This document shows, piece by piece, positions 11,858 to 13,741 of a stretch of DNA of 13,741 nt. The position numbers were made by a program, and so were the translations under genes. The stretch is taken from assembly GCA_024681275.1 (NCBI GenBank), contig JAILBD010000038.1, positions 1 to 13,741 of the forward strand. Direction: 5' to 3'. The stretch comes from Erysipelotrichaceae bacterium (GTDB taxonomy: Bacteria > Bacillota_I > Bacilli_A > Erysipelotrichales > Erysipelotrichaceae). The stretch's first letter is position 1. Every line of letters begins with the position of its first letter. The notes under the pieces are model-generated. The model made no database searches. It saw only the letters and a program-made list of their open reading frames with translations, and was not told the origin of the DNA.

Positions 11858-13741
11858 ATGAAAGATGACAATATCAATTACCTGATCGCGACTCTCTCCG
11901 AGAAAAACGACTGGATCTCAGCCAATGAGCTGGCTTCTTATCTGCATACGACGACCCGGACGATCCGAAACTATGTCGCGACTGTCAACGCAAGAGCGAA
12001 AAGCGAGATCATCCTTCACTCTCACAAGGGATACAAATGGAATGGACATTCCTATTCTTTCGTGCCCCAGGATCTTTCCTCTGATACTTATGACACGCCC
12101 GAAAAACGGATCCGGCACATCCTCAGGCAGCTGCTTTATATCGATACCGGCAAAGAAAAACATCTGAGCATTGAAGACCTGTGCGATAATATGGGCCTTT
12201 CCTATCGAACGATCGAGACAGACCTGAACTCCATAAAGGAACTTCTGAAACAGTATGATATCTCACTCCACACCCGAAAAGACCGATTGGATCTTTCCGG
12301 CTCAGAATCTGATATCCGCAGACTCATTTTTCACGTCATCTGTCAGAAACACAACGATCTTCCTGATCTGAGATCTCTGGAGGATATCTATCCGGCGATC
12401 CCGATCGCTCAGGCCAAGGAAAGATTGGAAACAGCCATTTCCTCCCATGGCCTTTCGATCGATTCTTTTCATCTTCCGGCATTGCTTCTCTACATCATCA
12501 TTCAGGTCATGCGCATCAGTTCCAAACATCTGATCAGGCAGGAAGAGATCCACATACCCAATATTGAAAAGCGGTCCGAATACCGGATCGCTGAAGAAGT
12601 GACATCCATCCTATCTGATGAATTGGATCTTCTATATACATGGTGGGAAAAGTATTATCTGACCATGATCCTGATCGTCATGTGTCATGAAGTCAGTCCG
12701 AATGATGATGGATATGATCCTGAGATCTCCGCTTTTTCTGACTATGTGATCGGCAAACTGGAATCACTGGAAGGCATATCCTACCGGGAAGATGAATTCC
12801 CGGAACATTTAAAAGACGTTCTTTACCGGCTTTTTGTTGCCGGCCAATACAAGATCGCAGTCTATAATCCGTTGCGTTCCTTCTTGAGGAACAGTTCGCC
12901 TGTCCTTCACGACCACGCGGCATGGATCGTCAGCGAATTTGATGAACGCTTCCGCATCCGTACAGATCGATACCAGCTCGCCTATTTTGAAATGTTTTTA
13001 CTCGCTTACCAGAGAAAGAGGAAAAGCAGGCACTACGAGATCAGCTGTACCTTCATATGTCCGGATTATTACGATCTGAAAGAGACTCTTCTGAATAAGA
13101 TCGATTATCACTTCCATAAACTGATCCATATCGACCACATCATCTCGGACTATGATATATCAGCGATCCCTGAAACAGACCTTTACATCTCTGTTCTTGC
13201 ACAACGTTCCATGAGACATTTTGTCCAGATCTCTCCCGTACTCACTTCCAACGATTATCATCTGATCCAAAACGAGATCTCCCTCATCGAACAGGAGAAA
13301 CGCTACCGCGATTTCGAGATCTTCCTGCGCAGTTATTCCAGAAGGGAATTCTTTGAGAAGGACCATTCTTTTTCTTCCAAAGAAGACTGTATCAGCCATA
13401 TCTGCCGTGTCATGGAAAAAGAAGGCTATGTCAAAGAAGGATTCAGAAACAGGATCATGACCAGAGAAAGACCCGACAACACAGCTTTCCACAACTTGAT
13501 TGCCGTTCCTCACGCTTTAGGTGATGAGGTCATTCGCAACAGCATCTACATCCTTCTGAATGAACAGCCTGTGAAGTGGGACCAGAGAAAAGTCAACCTA
13601 ATCATCCTCGTAGCCATGGAAGAGAGGCTCAGTGCTGATTTCGACCAGTTCCTGGACGTATTTGTTCGACTTTTTGAAAACAAAAACAACATGAAGATCC
13701 TTCTTGAATCAGAGGATCATGCGGCATTCCTGAATAACATA
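11858..13741 (+). CDS. PRD-containing transcriptional activator with PTS EIIB/EIIA-like domains (LicR/MtlR type), 3' end outside window
   Basis: An uninterrupted frame of 628 codons runs to the window edge, with no stop. The order matches LicR/MtlR-type activators: an N-terminal helix-turn-helix (about 8-45, with SANELASYLH and TTRTIRNYV); a second one (about 103-130, with SIEDLCDNMGLSYRTIETDL); PRD-1 (about 175-270); PRD-2 (about 290-390, with NPLRSFL near 337-343); an EIIB-like domain (about 393-460); and an EIIA-Fru/Mtl-like domain (from about 487) with the phospho-histidine motif IAVPHALG (His552). The EIIB-like phosphate loop is degenerate: Cys401 remains but the usual SGxGTS that follows is replaced by PDYYDLK. 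Such proteins bind DNA according to phosphorylation by HPr and the cognate EII. Divergence from the GH4-PTS operon makes that operon the likely target. There is no clear Shine-Dalgarno sequence; no other in-frame ATG occurs before residue 112, and the HTH begins right after the start, so the start is probably correct. Confidence 0.9.
   Translation, partial: MKDDNINYLIATLSEKNDWISANELASYLHTTTRTIRNYVATVNARAKSEIILHSHKGYKWNGHSYSFVPQDLSSDTYDTPEKRIRHILRQLLYIDTGKEKHLSIEDLCDNMGLSYRTIETDLNSIKELLKQYDISLHTRKDRLDLSGSESDIRRLIFHVICQKHNDLPDLRSLEDIYPAIPIAQAKERLETAISSHGLSIDSFHLPALLLYIIIQVMRISSKHLIRQEEIHIPNIEKRSEYRIAEEVTSILSDELDLLYTWWEKYYLTMILIVMCHEVSPNDDGYDPEISAFSDYVIGKLESLEGISYREDEFPEHLKDVLYRLFVAGQYKIAVYNPLRSFLRNSSPVLHDHAAWIVSEFDERFRIRTDRYQLAYFEMFLLAYQRKRKSRHYEISCTFICPDYYDLKETLLNKIDYHFHKLIHIDHIISDYDISAIPETDLYISVLAQRSMRHFVQISPVLTSNDYHLIQNEISLIEQEKRYRDFEIFLRSYSRREFFEKDHSFSSKEDCISHICRVMEKEGYVKEGFRNRIMTRERPDNTAFHNLIAVPHALGDEVIRNSIYILLNEQPVKWDQRKVNLIILVAMEERLSADFDQFLDVFVRLFENKNNMKILLESEDHAAFLNNI

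Noticed and set aside
12302..13513. Several minus-strand frames of 76-117 codons opposite the regulator
   Set aside because: All lie inside the continuous 628-codon regulator frame, which has HTH, PRD and EIIA-like motifs.
1..13741. CRISPR arrays, tRNA/rRNA genes, insertion sequences, attachment sites
   Set aside because: No regularly spaced repeats, cloverleaf signatures, transposase motifs or terminal repeats with target duplications were seen on either strand.

Overview
The window looks like a chromosomal segment of a low-to-mid GC Gram-positive bacterium (Firmicutes). Most genes have AGGAGG-type ribosome binding sites, terminators are strong hairpin-plus-T-run types, and the content is PTS and sugar-hydrolase heavy. 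The gene families would fit a gut Erysipelotrichia-like organism, but that placement is an inference by eye. No mobile element, CRISPR array, rRNA or tRNA was seen.

Left part (1-2451, minus strand): a tightly packed operon of an alpha/beta hydrolase, a sialate O-acetylesterase-type SGNH hydrolase and the first 21 codons of a third gene, coupled by a 3-base gap and an ATGA overlap. Next comes a 321-base divergent intergenic region (2452-2772). Its right half holds a structured leader RNA (about 2666-2763) with a closing stem, three hairpins and two hairpin loops that are perfectly complementary over 6 bases. It leads directly into a MalK/MsmX-type sugar ABC transporter ATPase (2773-3984). A terminator hairpin then stands just before the ribosome binding site of a second, unrelated alpha/beta-hydrolase esterase (4049-5011).

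Middle (5110-7901, plus strand): a self-contained two-gene unit with its own possible promoter and flanking terminators. The first protein has two membrane segments and a C-terminus resembling the end of GrpE. The second is an Hsp70/actin-fold ATPase that lacks a DnaK substrate-binding domain and has a C-terminal membrane hairpin. I regard this pair as the best candidate for an undescribed system: a membrane-bound Hsp70 with its own exchange-factor-like partner and no J-protein in the window.

Right part: a minus-strand YwaF/TMEM164-like membrane protein (7947-8711); a beta-glucoside-type sugar module made of a GH4 6-phospho-beta-glucosidase (11706 to 10282) and a PTS EIIBC transporter (10232 to 8844); and, divergent from it, a PRD-containing LicR/MtlR-type regulator (11858 to past the window end). 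The PTS would import and phosphorylate a beta-glucoside, the GH4 enzyme would split the phosphorylated sugar in the cytoplasm, and the regulator would read PTS phosphorylation. A series of GGAAA/TTTCC inverted repeats in the shared promoter region are likely operators. All assignments were made by reading motifs; no database search was possible.
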